Source of the DNA: Achromobacter spanius | GTDB taxonomy: Bacteria > Pseudomonadota > Gammaproteobacteria > Burkholderiales > Burkholderiaceae_B | Assembly (NCBI RefSeq): GCF_003994415.1 | Contig: NZ_CP034689.1 | Location: 3,038,001-3,102,000, forward strand | Length of the DNA stretch: 64,000 nt | Direction of reading: 5' to 3' | Shown: piece after piece, positions 17,070 through 25,206 of the stretch | How the letters are laid out: every line of letters starts with the position of its first letter | Numbering within the stretch: position 1 is the stretch's first letter | Notes under the pieces: model-generated | The model's database searches: none | Told to the model about the DNA's origin: nothing | The model's input: only the letters and a program-made list of their open reading frames with translations | Translations under genes and position numbers: made by a program

Positions 17070-17969
17070 CTAGACCATGCCCGCCGGCGCGTCGAATTCC
17101 AGCGTGTCCTGCGCCAGGGTGCGCAGGCTTGCCAGCATGGGCCGCGTGTCGTCGCGCCGCCATTGAAAGGTGTAGGGCAGGGGCCGCAAGGGCGGCAAGC
17201 CCGGCAGGGGATGCAGGTCGCCGCGCTGGATCAGGATGCGCGCCCAGGCCGTGGGCAGAAAGCCCAGCCCCAACCCTTGGCGCAGCATGCCTGCAATGGC
17301 GCCCCAACTATTGCAGCACTGCATGCGGCCCGGCGAGATGCCTTGTTCGGTGAGCCAGTCGTCCAGCATGCGTATCACGCCGGAGCTTTGCGGTTGCGTG
17401 ATCAAGGTCAGACCGGGCAGATCGGCAGGCGTCAGCGCGGTAGGGTCGGGCACCGCGCGCAGCGAGGCCACCCATTCAAATTCCGCGCTGCCGATCAAAT
17501 GTGACGCGATGGACGCGCGCGACGACGGCCCGGCGATCACCGCAAAATCCAGCTCGCCTTCCTCCAGCCCGCGCTCCACCAATTCACCCACGCCCACATA
17601 GGGCTCGACCAGCAGGTTGGGGTGTGCGCGTTGAATTTCTTCGATCAGGCGCGGCATCCACGTCACAGACGTGAGTTCTCCCGCCCCAAAACGGCAGCGG
17701 CCCGAGAAAGTCAGGTTGCTGCTGGCCTGCTGCATGAATTGATCGGCGTTGCGCAGCAGGTCCTTGGCGTGTGGCACCAGTTGTTCGCCCAGCGCCGTCA
17801 GCGTGGCGCTGCGCGCGCTGCGGCTGAACAGGTCGGCGCCAAGGGAGGCCTCGAGTTCGCCGATGCGCTTGGACAGCGACGACACGGAAATATTCAGCCG
17901 GTTGGCGGCAATGGCGAAGTTCTTGCAGGTGGCGGCCCAGTAAAAGGCTTCAAGTTGCTTGAGTGTCAT
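17070..17969 (-). CDS. LysR family regulator of the hydroxy-acid module
   Basis: A 299-residue LysR protein (MTLKQLEAFYWAATCKNFAI, NISVSSLSKRIGELEASLGADLFSRSARSATLT) with a full effector-binding domain. The TLKQLEAFYWAA start is typical of a LysR branch near tripartite-transporter loci. It diverges from the FMN hydroxyacid dehydrogenase at 18124 and lies upstream of the D-hydroxyacid dehydrogenase/Bug pair, so it is placed to control both halves of the module. The ATG at 17969 is the domain start; the ORF extends further upstream without protein-like sequence. Confidence 0.84.
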   Translation of the reverse strand: MTLKQLEAFYWAATCKNFAIAANRLNISVSSLSKRIGELEASLGADLFSRSARSATLTALGEQLVPHAKDLLRNADQFMQQASSNLTFSGRCRFGAGELTSVTWMPRLIEEIQRAHPNLLVEPYVGVGELVERGLEEGELDFAVIAGPSSRASIASHLIGSAEFEWVASLRAVPDPTALTPADLPGLTLITQPQSSGVIRMLDDWLTEQGISPGRMQCCNSWGAIAGMLRQGLGLGFLPTAWARILIQRGDLHPLPGLPPLRPLPYTFQWRRDDTRPMLASLRTLAQDTLEFDAPAGMV

Positions 17970-18019
17970 GGCGGCATGGGAAAGATCCAGGGCGAAGAAA
18001 AGTGTAATAAGCAATATCG

Positions 18020-18034
18020 ATAAAGTCACTTTAT
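18020..18034. promoter_or_regulatory. Perfect 15-bp palindrome, candidate LysR operator
   Basis: ATAAAGT-C-ACTTTAT is a perfect 7-bp inverted repeat with one central base. It lies in the 154-bp divergent spacer, 50 bp upstream of the LysR start and 90 bp upstream of the FMN dehydrogenase start. It is flanked by further AT-rich half-sites (AATAAG at 18007-18012, TTATTCAA at 18031-18038). Confidence 0.5.
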
Positions 18035-18123
18035 TCAAAGCGCTGGCGCGCCTATAGTCGTCCGCGATCGCCCAATACAACAGCGCGGCCGCCTGTGCGC
18101 GGACCGATCGCGAGGAGCCAGAC

Positions 18124-19308
18124 ATGTACGACCCCCTGCGCCAGATACTCAGCCTGCATGATTTCGAAGCCGCAGCGAGAAGGCGCCTGCCCAAGCCCAT
18201 CTACGCCTATGTGTCCGGCGCGGTGGAAGACGGGCATTCCGAGCGCGGCAACCGGCAGGCCTTTGCCCAGTACGGCTTTCGGCCGAAGGTGCTGGTGGAC
18301 GTATCACAACGCAGCACGCGCAGCACGGTGTTGGGCCGCGAGTACGCCGCGCCGGTCGGCGTGGCGCCCATGGGCATTTCGGCGCTGTCGAGTTATCGCG
18401 GGGATGTGGTGCTGGCGCGCGCCGCCGCGGATGCGAATGTGCCCTGCATCATGAGCGGGTCGTCGCTGATCCGGCTGGAAGAGGTGATGCAGGCCGCGCC
18501 GGGCACCTGGTTTCAGGCCTACTTGCCGGGCGACGATGCGCAGATCGCGGCCTTGATCGACCGCGTGGCAGCAGCCGGTGTGACTACCTTGGTGCTGACC
18601 GTGGACACGCCCGTTGCCGCCAACCGCGAGAACAACGTGCGGGCGGGGTTTTCAACGCCGCTGCGGCCCAGTGTGGGCCTGGCCTGGCAAGGGCTCGCGC
18701 ATCCGCGCTGGTTGTTCGGCACGTTCCTGCGCACGCTGTGGCGCCATGGCATGCCGCATTTCGAGAACAACTACGCCACGCGCGGCGCGCCGATTCTGTC
18801 GGCCAACGTGCTGCGCGATTTTTCCGACCGCGGCCATTTGAACTGGCGTCACGTGGCCGCCATCCGCCGGCGTTGGCAAGGGCAGATGGTGATCAAGGGC
18901 ATTCTGCATCCCGACGATGCGCGCACCGCGCGTGCGCAGGGCATGGATGGCATCATCGTGTCGAACCACGGCGGGCGGCAACTGGACGGCAGCCTGTCGC
19001 CCTTGCAAGCGCTGCCGGAAATCGTGGAAGCGGCCGCTGGCATGGACGTGATGCTGGACAGCGGCGTGCGGCGCGGGTCCGACGTGCTCAAGGCCATGGC
19101 GCTGGGCGCGCGCTGCGTATTCGTGGGGCGCCCGTTCAACTATGCGGCCACGGTGGCCGGGCAGCGCGGCGTGGCGCATGCCATCACGCTGATCGTGGAA
19201 GAAGTCAGGCGCAATATGGGCCTGCTGGGCGTGGTGGATGTGGCGCAAGTCAACGCCGACACCTTGGTACGCGTGCCGTCGGCGGGGGACGGCGCGCAGC
19301 AAGGCTAG
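18124..19308 (+). CDS. FMN-dependent L-2-hydroxyacid dehydrogenase (LldD/MdlB family)
   Basis: A 394-residue TIM-barrel flavoenzyme that oxidises an L-2-hydroxy acid to the 2-oxo acid. Landmarks: APVGVAPMGISAL for FMN binding, TWFQAYLPGD with the active-site Tyr, LTVDTPVAANRENNVR with the conserved Asp, VIKGILHPDDA with the FMN Lys, SNHGGRQLDGS with the catalytic His and Arg, and LDSGVRRGSDVLKAMALGA plus FVGRPFNYA for the phosphate. Lactate, mandelate and glycolate are all possible substrates. Together with the D-specific dehydrogenase and Bug protein it suggests use of both stereoisomers of one hydroxy acid. Confidence 0.88.
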   Translation: MYDPLRQILSLHDFEAAARRRLPKPIYAYVSGAVEDGHSERGNRQAFAQYGFRPKVLVDVSQRSTRSTVLGREYAAPVGVAPMGISALSSYRGDVVLARAAADANVPCIMSGSSLIRLEEVMQAAPGTWFQAYLPGDDAQIAALIDRVAAAGVTTLVLTVDTPVAANRENNVRAGFSTPLRPSVGLAWQGLAHPRWLFGTFLRTLWRHGMPHFENNYATRGAPILSANVLRDFSDRGHLNWRHVAAIRRRWQGQMVIKGILHPDDARTARAQGMDGIIVSNHGGRQLDGSLSPLQALPEIVEAAAGMDVMLDSGVRRGSDVLKAMALGARCVFVGRPFNYAATVAGQRGVAHAITLIVEEVRRNMGLLGVVDVAQVNADTLVRVPSAGDGAQQG

Positions 19309-19340
19309 GCATGGCAAGACAAGGCCTGGCATGCCCTAGA

Positions 19341-20261
19341 ATGCCGGCACCGCTTTGTCCAAAGCACCCTCCGCGAACCGCCTTGCCGCAACCATCCAGC
19401 GCCACTCTTTTTTCCAGCCCAAGCAAGCAATCTTGCCTATGCCTTGCGCTGGCACTGATTGCGTCTATACCCGCCATCGCCCGCGCGCAGCCCGCCGCCG
19501 CTGAGAATGCCTATGCAAAGATCGTCGAGCCCATCGGTGGCGACTTCGCGCTGCAAGGCTATCCGCGTTCACACCTGCGAGCCATCCTGTTTCGCGGCAA
19601 GCCCTATCGGCCCTTGAATGCCGTGGAGTTCATCCACGTGCGGGCGCTGGGGCCTACACAAGGCGGCCAGCCGATGCTGGTGGCAGTGTCGAACGACTTC
19701 ATGGGTGTCGGCACAATACTGATCGCAGTGCAAAACGGCACGCCGCTTGCACGCGTATTGAGTCCCACCGTCGACATGCACGACCCCGACATGGGCGTGG
19801 CACAACCCGGCCGCAAGGACCTGCTGCTGTTCACGGCGGGCTCGCGGGCGCTGGTCACATCGACGGGCCAGGTGCTTTGGTTTGAGCATCAGCGGCAAAA
19901 GGAAAAACTACATTCCATTCCCGAGTTGGTATCCGTGTCGCCGGACAACCGACACGGCGCGCTGTTGCTGGACAACGAGATCCGGCTTGGCCGCTTGGAT
20001 GATGGCCCCTACGCCACCGTGCCGTTCACCAAAGCCATGCAAACGAAGGCTTTCAGCGGCTTGTGGAATGAAAGTTCGCAGGCCGCCAGAAAGGCCCTGG
20101 ACGCCGGCAAGCGCATCGACCAGCGCCGTCTGTACCGAAACTTGAAGGCGGAATGGATCAACAAGAATTTTCAGTGGCAAGAAGGCAAGAACGGATGGCA
20201 GTTCAATGGTTATGGCCTGAAGTCGGCGACGTTGCCGGTTGCCACGGCGCAGGAGCGGTGA
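19341..20261 (+). CDS. Secreted hypothetical protein
   Basis: About 306 residues with a signal peptide (hydrophobic LCLALALIASIPAIARAQ, cleavage near RAQ-PAA). The mature part contains short repeated beta-like segments (LVAVSNDFMGVGTILIAVQNG, DLLLFTAGSRALVTSTGQVLWF, HGALLLDNEIRLGRLDD), as in beta-propeller or WD-like proteins. I do not recognise a family. The start is uncertain: ATGs at 19311 and 19341 are in frame. The long upstream extension overlaps the dehydrogenase and is not real. Its stop is one base before the start of the next gene, so the two are probably coupled; their position beside a T6SS island makes an immunity role conceivable but unproven. Confidence 0.6.
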   Translation: MPAPLCPKHPPRTALPQPSSATLFSSPSKQSCLCLALALIASIPAIARAQPAAAENAYAKIVEPIGGDFALQGYPRSHLRAILFRGKPYRPLNAVEFIHVRALGPTQGGQPMLVAVSNDFMGVGTILIAVQNGTPLARVLSPTVDMHDPDMGVAQPGRKDLLLFTAGSRALVTSTGQVLWFEHQRQKEKLHSIPELVSVSPDNRHGALLLDNEIRLGRLDDGPYATVPFTKAMQTKAFSGLWNESSQAARKALDAGKRIDQRRLYRNLKAEWINKNFQWQEGKNGWQFNGYGLKSATLPVATAQER

Positions 20262-20262
20262 G

Positions 20263-20958
20263 GTGAGGTCGAATGTATTGGTGCCGAATGTATTGACGCC
20301 GTCCATCCGGCGTATGGCGACGTCTGGCGTGCTGGCGCTGCTGGCGGGATGCGCGGGCCAAGCCGAGATCTTTCAAGAACATGTCCGCACCGAAGACGCC
20401 AAACCAACGGACGTGGTCCTGACGCTGGACGTTGCGTTCGCGCGCGCACCCGACTTCAAGCCCAGCACCAACACCTACGACGGCCCGCCCCGGCGCGTGG
20501 AATATTCCGGCTACCCCAGCCTGGACGTGCCGTTCTATCAAAAGGGCCTGGGCATGGACCTGGGCGTATTGGGCGATCCGCGCGCGTTACTCGCGCTACC
20601 GTACCCATCGCCCACCACCCGCACCACGTCGGCGCAACTGAAAATATTCGGCGAACGCCGCGATCCCAGGCATTACCGCTTCGTGGTGCTGCCTCGTTCC
20701 GGTTGGAACAGCTACAACAGCTTCCAGGTGTCGTTCGCCGTCAACGGCAGGCGAGAGGGCATGACGTTTGCCTACAGCACGAAGGCCGTGTGCGAAAGCG
20801 CGTTCGACGTAACGACACCCACCTACGGCTTCGGCATGTCGGTGTCGGCGAGCTTTGCTAACGGCAAGCCCGGCTGCTTGATGGCCTGCGATGCACGACC
20901 GGGTTACCCGGGCTATTGCGCGTTTGGCGCGGATGTTGAATCGGTGCTGGGGCGGTAG
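20263..20958 (+). CDS. Lipoprotein of unknown function, coupled to the preceding gene
   Basis: About 231 residues. I prefer the GTG at 20263: AGGAG (20251-20255) lies 7 bases upstream, inside the end of the preceding gene, and this start gives a basic N-terminus, a hydrophobic core and a lipobox LAGC. The ATG at 20314 would leave only 13 residues before the cysteine. The mature part has four cysteines near the C-terminus (KAVCES, GKPGCLMACDA, GYCAFG). It is not recognised. It converges with a T6SS immunity fragment 30 bp further on. Confidence 0.6.
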   Translation: MRSNVLVPNVLTPSIRRMATSGVLALLAGCAGQAEIFQEHVRTEDAKPTDVVLTLDVAFARAPDFKPSTNTYDGPPRRVEYSGYPSLDVPFYQKGLGMDLGVLGDPRALLALPYPSPTTRTTSAQLKIFGERRDPRHYRFVVLPRSGWNSYNSFQVSFAVNGRREGMTFAYSTKAVCESAFDVTTPTYGFGMSVSASFANGKPGCLMACDARPGYPGYCAFGADVESVLGR

Positions 20959-20988
20959 CGCCAAGCCGTGTGTGGTCAGTTCGGGCGG

Positions 20989-21516
20989 TTAACGCAAGAA
21001 CCTGACCAGTATCCACGTCACGTCCTGACCCTTTACCCGTGGCATGGCAGTTTGATAGGCGAAGGTCTGCGGCCCGGTCGGCATTTCCTCGCACGTCCAC
21101 GTTCCGGGGTATGGGCAGGGCTGTCCCGACCGCACGCGGGCGCTGGCGCCGGGGTCGACCTCGTGCACCCAGTGCCAAATGATCGCTTGCCCCTTGTAGG
21201 CGGGCAGGGCTTCATGTTTGGCGACTACGCACAGGACTTCGCCCTTGTCGTCGCCTCGCCACTGCCCCGCGCGCGGCGCAAGCTGGCCCGTTTCGGCGCA
21301 GCGTGCAGGTTCGGGTTCGGGGGCACTTTGATCAATGTCGCGCTGCCAGATGACGCGGCCGCGCGACGGGTCTTGGTGTATGGGTGGGGCGAGCTCGCCA
21401 GCGTTGAAGTGACGACGCGAACCGGTTTTTGCTAGCGTGTACCACCAGCCGGATGAAGGAATTTCTTCGCCTACGACAACATGGGTGGGCGTGGGTTCAG
21501 TGGGTGGGCCGCCGGG
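20989..21516 (-). repeat. Inverted repeat arm A: immunity tail module
   Basis: About 528 bp, repeated in opposite orientation at 23508-24041. The encoded peptides are nearly identical for the first 120 residues (PTEPTPTHVVVGEEIPSSGW through KHEALPAYKG, two or three differences), then fall to roughly three quarters identity, including a two-residue indel. This abrupt change in divergence suggests gene conversion or recombination within the module. Confidence 0.85.
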
Positions 21517-21984
21517 TGTACGGCCTCGAATCGCTGGCGTAGGCCAATCGCTGTCGTCGTCAAACCGGGCCAGCCAACGCTGCGTATCACGGCGGTCAAA
21601 GCGTTCGTTCGGGTCGCCATCCCATTCGCCAGACCCGACCAGGTCCAATTGCGGATGGCGAATGCGGCGCAGCAGTCGGTTGAGCAGGGCGGGAAGCTCG
21701 GGGACACCGTTTTCGACGGGATAGAGTTCAGGTTGCGGGCCAAGTTCGATCCATTGCCCGCAGCTAAGGGTGTCGATGCGGACGCGTGGGTCGGCAAGAT
21801 GGGCGACGACATCTTCGCGGGTGATCGCCAGCTTTTCGCGCCAGATGTCGGACAGGAAGAAGCCCCAGGTCGGAGGGCGGATGCCGGAAGGTAGATCGGG
21901 CGTGAACATCATGCCGAACGGGTAATCAGTGTCCAAACCGTAGAAGTGCGGGGCGAGCGCGCGATCCCAAGTGGCGGTTCCCAC
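20989..21984 (-). pseudogene. 5'-truncated type VI immunity-like gene (DUF3396-like plus C-terminal tail)
   Basis: The frame encodes 331 residues from a GTG at 21984. It begins inside a domain: VGTATWDRALAPHFYGLDTD matches IAVWHRALAPHFYGLDTDDT from the middle of the immunity gene at 22832. About 190 N-terminal residues present in that paralogue are missing here, and homology stops just before the oppositely oriented effector start at 22002. The first part (WGFFLSDIWREKLAITREDVV) resembles DUF3396 'type VI immunity' proteins. The last 175 residues (GEEIPSSGWWYTLAKTGSRR onward) form a second module that recurs inverted at 23508-24041. It is probably non-functional unless translated from the upstream GTG. 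Confidence 0.6.
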
Positions 21985-22001
21985 CTTGAAGGAGACGCCT
22001 G

Positions 22002-22146
22002 ATGGCCGCCCCCGCCGCAGCCGCCGCGCTGGTCTGGGGCTATCGGGCCTATCGCGCCTACGCCGCCCATGAAGCCGCCCAAACCGCCATCGAGACAGCC
22101 GAAACCCTGGCGCAGATCAGCGAACGCAAGAAGGAAGTCCAAACCC
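22002..22146 (+). repeat. Direct repeat copy 1: effector 5' end
   Basis: The first 145 bp of the effector gene, from the ATG through AAGGAAGTCCAAACCC, recur in the same orientation at 24052-24196 with about two mismatches (GCGCTGGTC against GCCCTCGTC). Homology ends abruptly at the last C. The repeats are 2050 bp apart. Confidence 0.93.
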
Positions 22147-22835
22147 TTCTGAAAGACATCATCGAAGGCATGAAAAAAGAAATCGACGTCAAAAGCTCGA
22201 CCTTCGTACGCACCGGCGGCAACAGCACCGTATCGCGTGGGCGCAAGGAAAACGTGACGTATCAGCAATACATCGAACGCAAAATTCCATTTCGCCCCGT
22301 CATCAGTACGGTGTGCCAATGGGCGCTGAAGTCGCCGCTGAAAGTCCCCAGGCGCATCCGCAAGAAGATCCCCGGTGAAGTCATCGAAACGACGATCGAT
22401 ATCGCGTTGAAGCAGACCACCGCGTCCCTGGTGTTTGAAGTGGTGGATGACTTGCTGGCGTGGCAGAGCCCGTTGAAGGCGGAGCCAAACTACGACGGCA
22501 TCTCCTACATGCCGATGCTGGGAGATCCCTCCACACGCCCCAAGCGCATCAGCGAGTTCTTCCCTTTTTGGCCTCGGCCTAAAGGGAGCCTGGCACCGGA
22601 TCTGGTCATTGTGGAGTATCGGCAGCAGCCGTTTGACGTCGGGAACGTTTTTGCGGCCGTCGAAATCAAGTTTCCCAATGATTGGGTGAAGCGGGATCAG
22701 CTTGAGGACTACGTCTTATTAATGGGTGAAGACAACAAAAAAGTAGCGCTACTTCGCGTACCAGAAGATTGCACGGGATTCAAACCTTCCACTGTGAAAC
22801 CGGGCCAAGGAGGCTCACCAAGGAAAACGAAATGA
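22002..22835 (+). CDS. Putative T6SS nuclease effector with VRR-NUC-like domain
   Basis: A 277-residue protein. The N-terminus is alanine-rich and helical (residues 1-60, AYRAYAAHEAAQTAIETAET, followed by a charged coiled-coil-like stretch). The C-terminal domain has a PD-(D/E)xK nuclease core of VRR-NUC type: D200 in LAPDLVIV, E221 and K223 in AAVEIKFPND, then RDQLEDYVLL. VRR-NUC effectors are known DNA-damaging T6SS toxins. There is no PAAR or MIX motif, so delivery would depend on a VgrG; a truncated vgrG lies downstream in opposite orientation. AAGGAG precedes the ATG by 7 bases. Its last codons overlap the immunity start (ATGA). Confidence 0.72.
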   Translation: MAAPAAAAALVWGYRAYRAYAAHEAAQTAIETAETLAQISERKKEVQTLLKDIIEGMKKEIDVKSSTFVRTGGNSTVSRGRKENVTYQQYIERKIPFRPVISTVCQWALKSPLKVPRRIRKKIPGEVIETTIDIALKQTTASLVFEVVDDLLAWQSPLKAEPNYDGISYMPMLGDPSTRPKRISEFFPFWPRPKGSLAPDLVIVEYRQQPFDVGNVFAAVEIKFPNDWVKRDQLEDYVLLMGEDNKKVALLRVPEDCTGFKPSTVKPGQGGSPRKTK

Positions 22836-24041
22836 GCACAAGCGAGAGGCTGTTGGACGATGACGACGTTTCCGGCATGGTGACCGACCTGAAGCGGTGG
22901 CCCAATACCGCCATCGATCTCGGCGCGTTCGAACTTGCTGTCACGCCGTATCTGACCTTCTACTTCACCTACGATCCCGAGCATTTGTTTCGGACAACAC
23001 TGGATATGATCGAGATCCACGAAGCCTTCGAAACGCTTCTTGGCTGCCCCTACACCGTTGCAACGCACCCCACCTCTGAACGTCCTCATCCCTATGGCTC
23101 CAAGAGGCTGGGCGATATACGCGAATGGGCGCGAAAATTCCGTCCCGATAAATCGTTCACGGTCGGCTTTACTGATGAAAAGAACTCGCAAAGCACTCCT
23201 ACGCATGCCGCCTACCTTTGGAGAAAGCGGAACTACACCGCGGAATGCAATTTCTCTTCCATTCAGTTCTATTACCGTTGGCAATGGTGGCTGGACAACA
23301 AGGATGCGTGGCGAAAATTCGTTCTGGAAACCATTGGCCGTCTAAAGCCTGCGCAGGTATACAGCGGCTTTGCCTGGGGCACACCGTTGGCGTTCGGCAT
23401 GCAGTCCGAAATCGCGGTTTGGCACCGAGCACTAGCCCCGCATTTCTATGGTCTGGACACCGACGACACGTTCAGCATGGCGTTTACGCCCGAGCTGCCC
23501 TCCGGCACCCGGCGGCACACCCACTGAACCCACGCCCACTCATGTTGTCGTGGGCGAGGAAATTCCTTCATCCGGCTGGTGGTACACGCTAGCAAAAACC
23601 GGCTCGCGTCGTCACTTCAACGCTGGCGAGCTCGCCCCACCCATACACCAAGACCCGTCGCGCGGCCGCGTCATCTGGCAGCGCGACATTGATCAAAGTG
23701 CCCCCGAACCCGAACCTGCACGCCGCGCCGAAACGGGCCAGCTCGCGCCGCGCGCGGGGCAGTGGCGAGGCGACGACAAGGGCGAAGTGTTGTGCGTAGT
23801 CGCCAAGCATGAAGCGCTGCCGGCGTACAAGGGTGAAGCGATCACCTGGCACTGGATGCACGAGGCCGCCCCAAGCGCCAGCGCCGGTGCCCGCGTGCGC
23901 TCGGGAGAACCCTGCCCCTACCCAGGCTCCTGGACTTGCCAAGAACTTCCGACAGGTCCGCAGACCTTCGCCTACCAAGTGACGATGCCCCAGGTGAACG
24001 GTCGGGAAGTGACCTGGGTACTACTCACGTTTTTGCGTTAG
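22832..24041 (+). pseudogene. T6SS immunity gene (DUF3396-like) frameshifted by an internal deletion
   Basis: Translation starts at the ATG of an ATGA overlap with the effector, the usual effector-immunity coupling. The frame runs 231 residues to a TGA at 23525-23527 (MSTSERLLDDDDVSGMVTDL, SIQFYYRWQWWLDNKDAWRK, ALAPHFYGLDTDDTFSMAFT). After LPSG it leaves the family sequence. Compared with the paralogue at 20989-21984, 365 bp are missing at the junction near 23505-23510, with CCGGC microhomology on both sides; 365 is not a multiple of three. The tail module then continues in another frame to a TAG at 24039-24041. The N-terminal 225 residues may still fold as a truncated immunity protein, so loss of function is not certain. 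Confidence 0.68.
23508..24041 (+). repeat. Inverted repeat arm B: immunity tail module
   Basis: About 534 bp and the inverted counterpart of 20989-21516. It carries the tail that would complete the immunity gene if in frame (VVVGEEIPSSGWWYTLAKTG to REVTWVLLTFLR). Arms A and B enclose the effector and the 5' part of both immunity copies, so homologous recombination between them would invert 21517-23507. Confidence 0.85.
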
Positions 24042-24051
24042 GAGAACAGCC

Positions 24052-24196
24052 ATGGCCGCCCCCGCCGCAGCCGCCGCCCTCGTCTGGGGCTATCGGGCCT
24101 ATCGCGCCTACGCCGCCCATGAAGCCGCCCAAACCGCCATCGAGACAGCCGAAACCCTGGCGCAGATCAGCGAACGCAAGAAGGAAGTCCAAACCC
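24052..24196 (+). pseudogene. Effector 5' fragment (direct repeat copy 2)
   Basis: This fragment encodes the first 48 residues of the same effector N-terminus (MAAPAAAAALVWGYRAYRAY to RKKEVQT) behind its own Shine-Dalgarno, AGGAG, which overlaps the TAG stop of the preceding module. After base 24196 the sequence becomes vgrG DNA in antisense, so the nuclease domain is absent. The frame continues to a stop at 24318 with unrelated sequence. Confidence 0.85.
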
Positions 24197-25206
24197 GCCG
24201 CGTCTTCTTCTTGACTCGTGTGCTGCACGCCGTGGTGGCGCATGCGCACGGGGCGCCAGCCTTGGTTCCAGTCTTCGCGCGGGTGGCCGCTCAGGTCGAA
24301 GGCAACACCGGGGATTAAACGCGCGTCATCGCCTTCGACGAACGCCACACGCGCATCGCGGCGGCGGCCTAGCAGGCGGGTTTGCGTGAAGGGCTTGCCC
24401 GCTTCGTCGCGTTTGTAGCGGCCGGGGTAGTCGTAGCGTTCGTAGCGATGATCCTGGTGGTCAAGGTCGGTGGCGACCGGGGAATGTTCCTGGCTATAGC
24501 GCGGATGGGTGTACGTGTAGTCGCGCTGGGTCTGCACGGCGGTGCGGATGCGCTCGGCGTAGGCAAAGCGATGCAGCGCGGGTTCGGCCTGGTCGCCGCC
24601 TGGCATGGGGTTGTAGACCACCGGCCCGCCTGCGATCTCGCCATGGATGTAGATGCGGTCGCCGTGGAGCAGGCGGTGCCCGTGTTCCGAGTGCGCGTAG
24701 CGGTAGAAGTAGCCTTCTTCGGCCGCCAGCCTGTCCAGAAACGCCAAGTTGGTGTCGCCGGCTTGCACGCAGTATTCGCGGGGCAGGTGCTCAAAGGTGG
24801 TGACCTGTTCGTAGTCGGTAATGCCTTGGTGCTTGATCACGTCGGCCAGGATCTCGGGTACTGACAGGTGCTGGTAGATGCGCCAGTCAGAACACAGCGC
24901 GGCGCGAGCCAGGGAGGGTTCTACGACTACCCGATAGCGCGTCCGGCGAAAACCGGTGTCGGCTTGTACGAACTCGGTGACGATGCCGTGGACGTGGCGC
25001 ACCGGACCATCCCCGCGCCAGATGGTGAAGAGCCCAGGCTGGTCCAGCAGCGTGCCGAAATCAATAGCGGGGTCGCTGCTGGACAGTTCTAGGCACAGCC
25101 GATAGGTCTCGGACAGGGCTTCATGCAGCGTGAATTCAACGACGTCAAACGCCGCGCCGCTGGCGGGGGTGAAGGTGAAGCGGTGGTCTTGCTTGTGAGA
25201 CAACAC
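24197..25206 (-). pseudogene. vgrG: vgrG, 3'-truncated (T6SS spike protein)
   Basis: A VgrG/Tssi spike N-terminal part of about 335 residues: LSHKQDHRFTFTPASGAAFD, VEFTLHEALSETYRLCLELS, LPREYCVQAGDTNLAFLDRL, EGYFYRYAHSEHGHRLLHGD and GWRPVRMRHHGVQHTSQEED. These cover the gp27-like domain and the start of the gp5 OB region. A full VgrG continues for several hundred residues with the beta-helix; here the gene stops at a junction with the antisense effector fragment. The chimeric frame ends at 24025. The start is GTG at 25206, preceded by AGGAGG 7 bases upstream; the ATG at 25308 is not supported. It cannot form a complete spike. Confidence 0.85.

Noticed and set aside
20989..24041. Insertion sequence or transposon flanked by inverted repeats
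   Set aside because: The inverted repeats are coding (immunity tails), there is no transposase, and no target-site duplication is evident.
24025..24196. C-terminal extension of VgrG (GLDFLLAFADLRQGFGCLDG)
   Set aside because: It is the antisense translation of the effector 5' repeat and not a VgrG domain.
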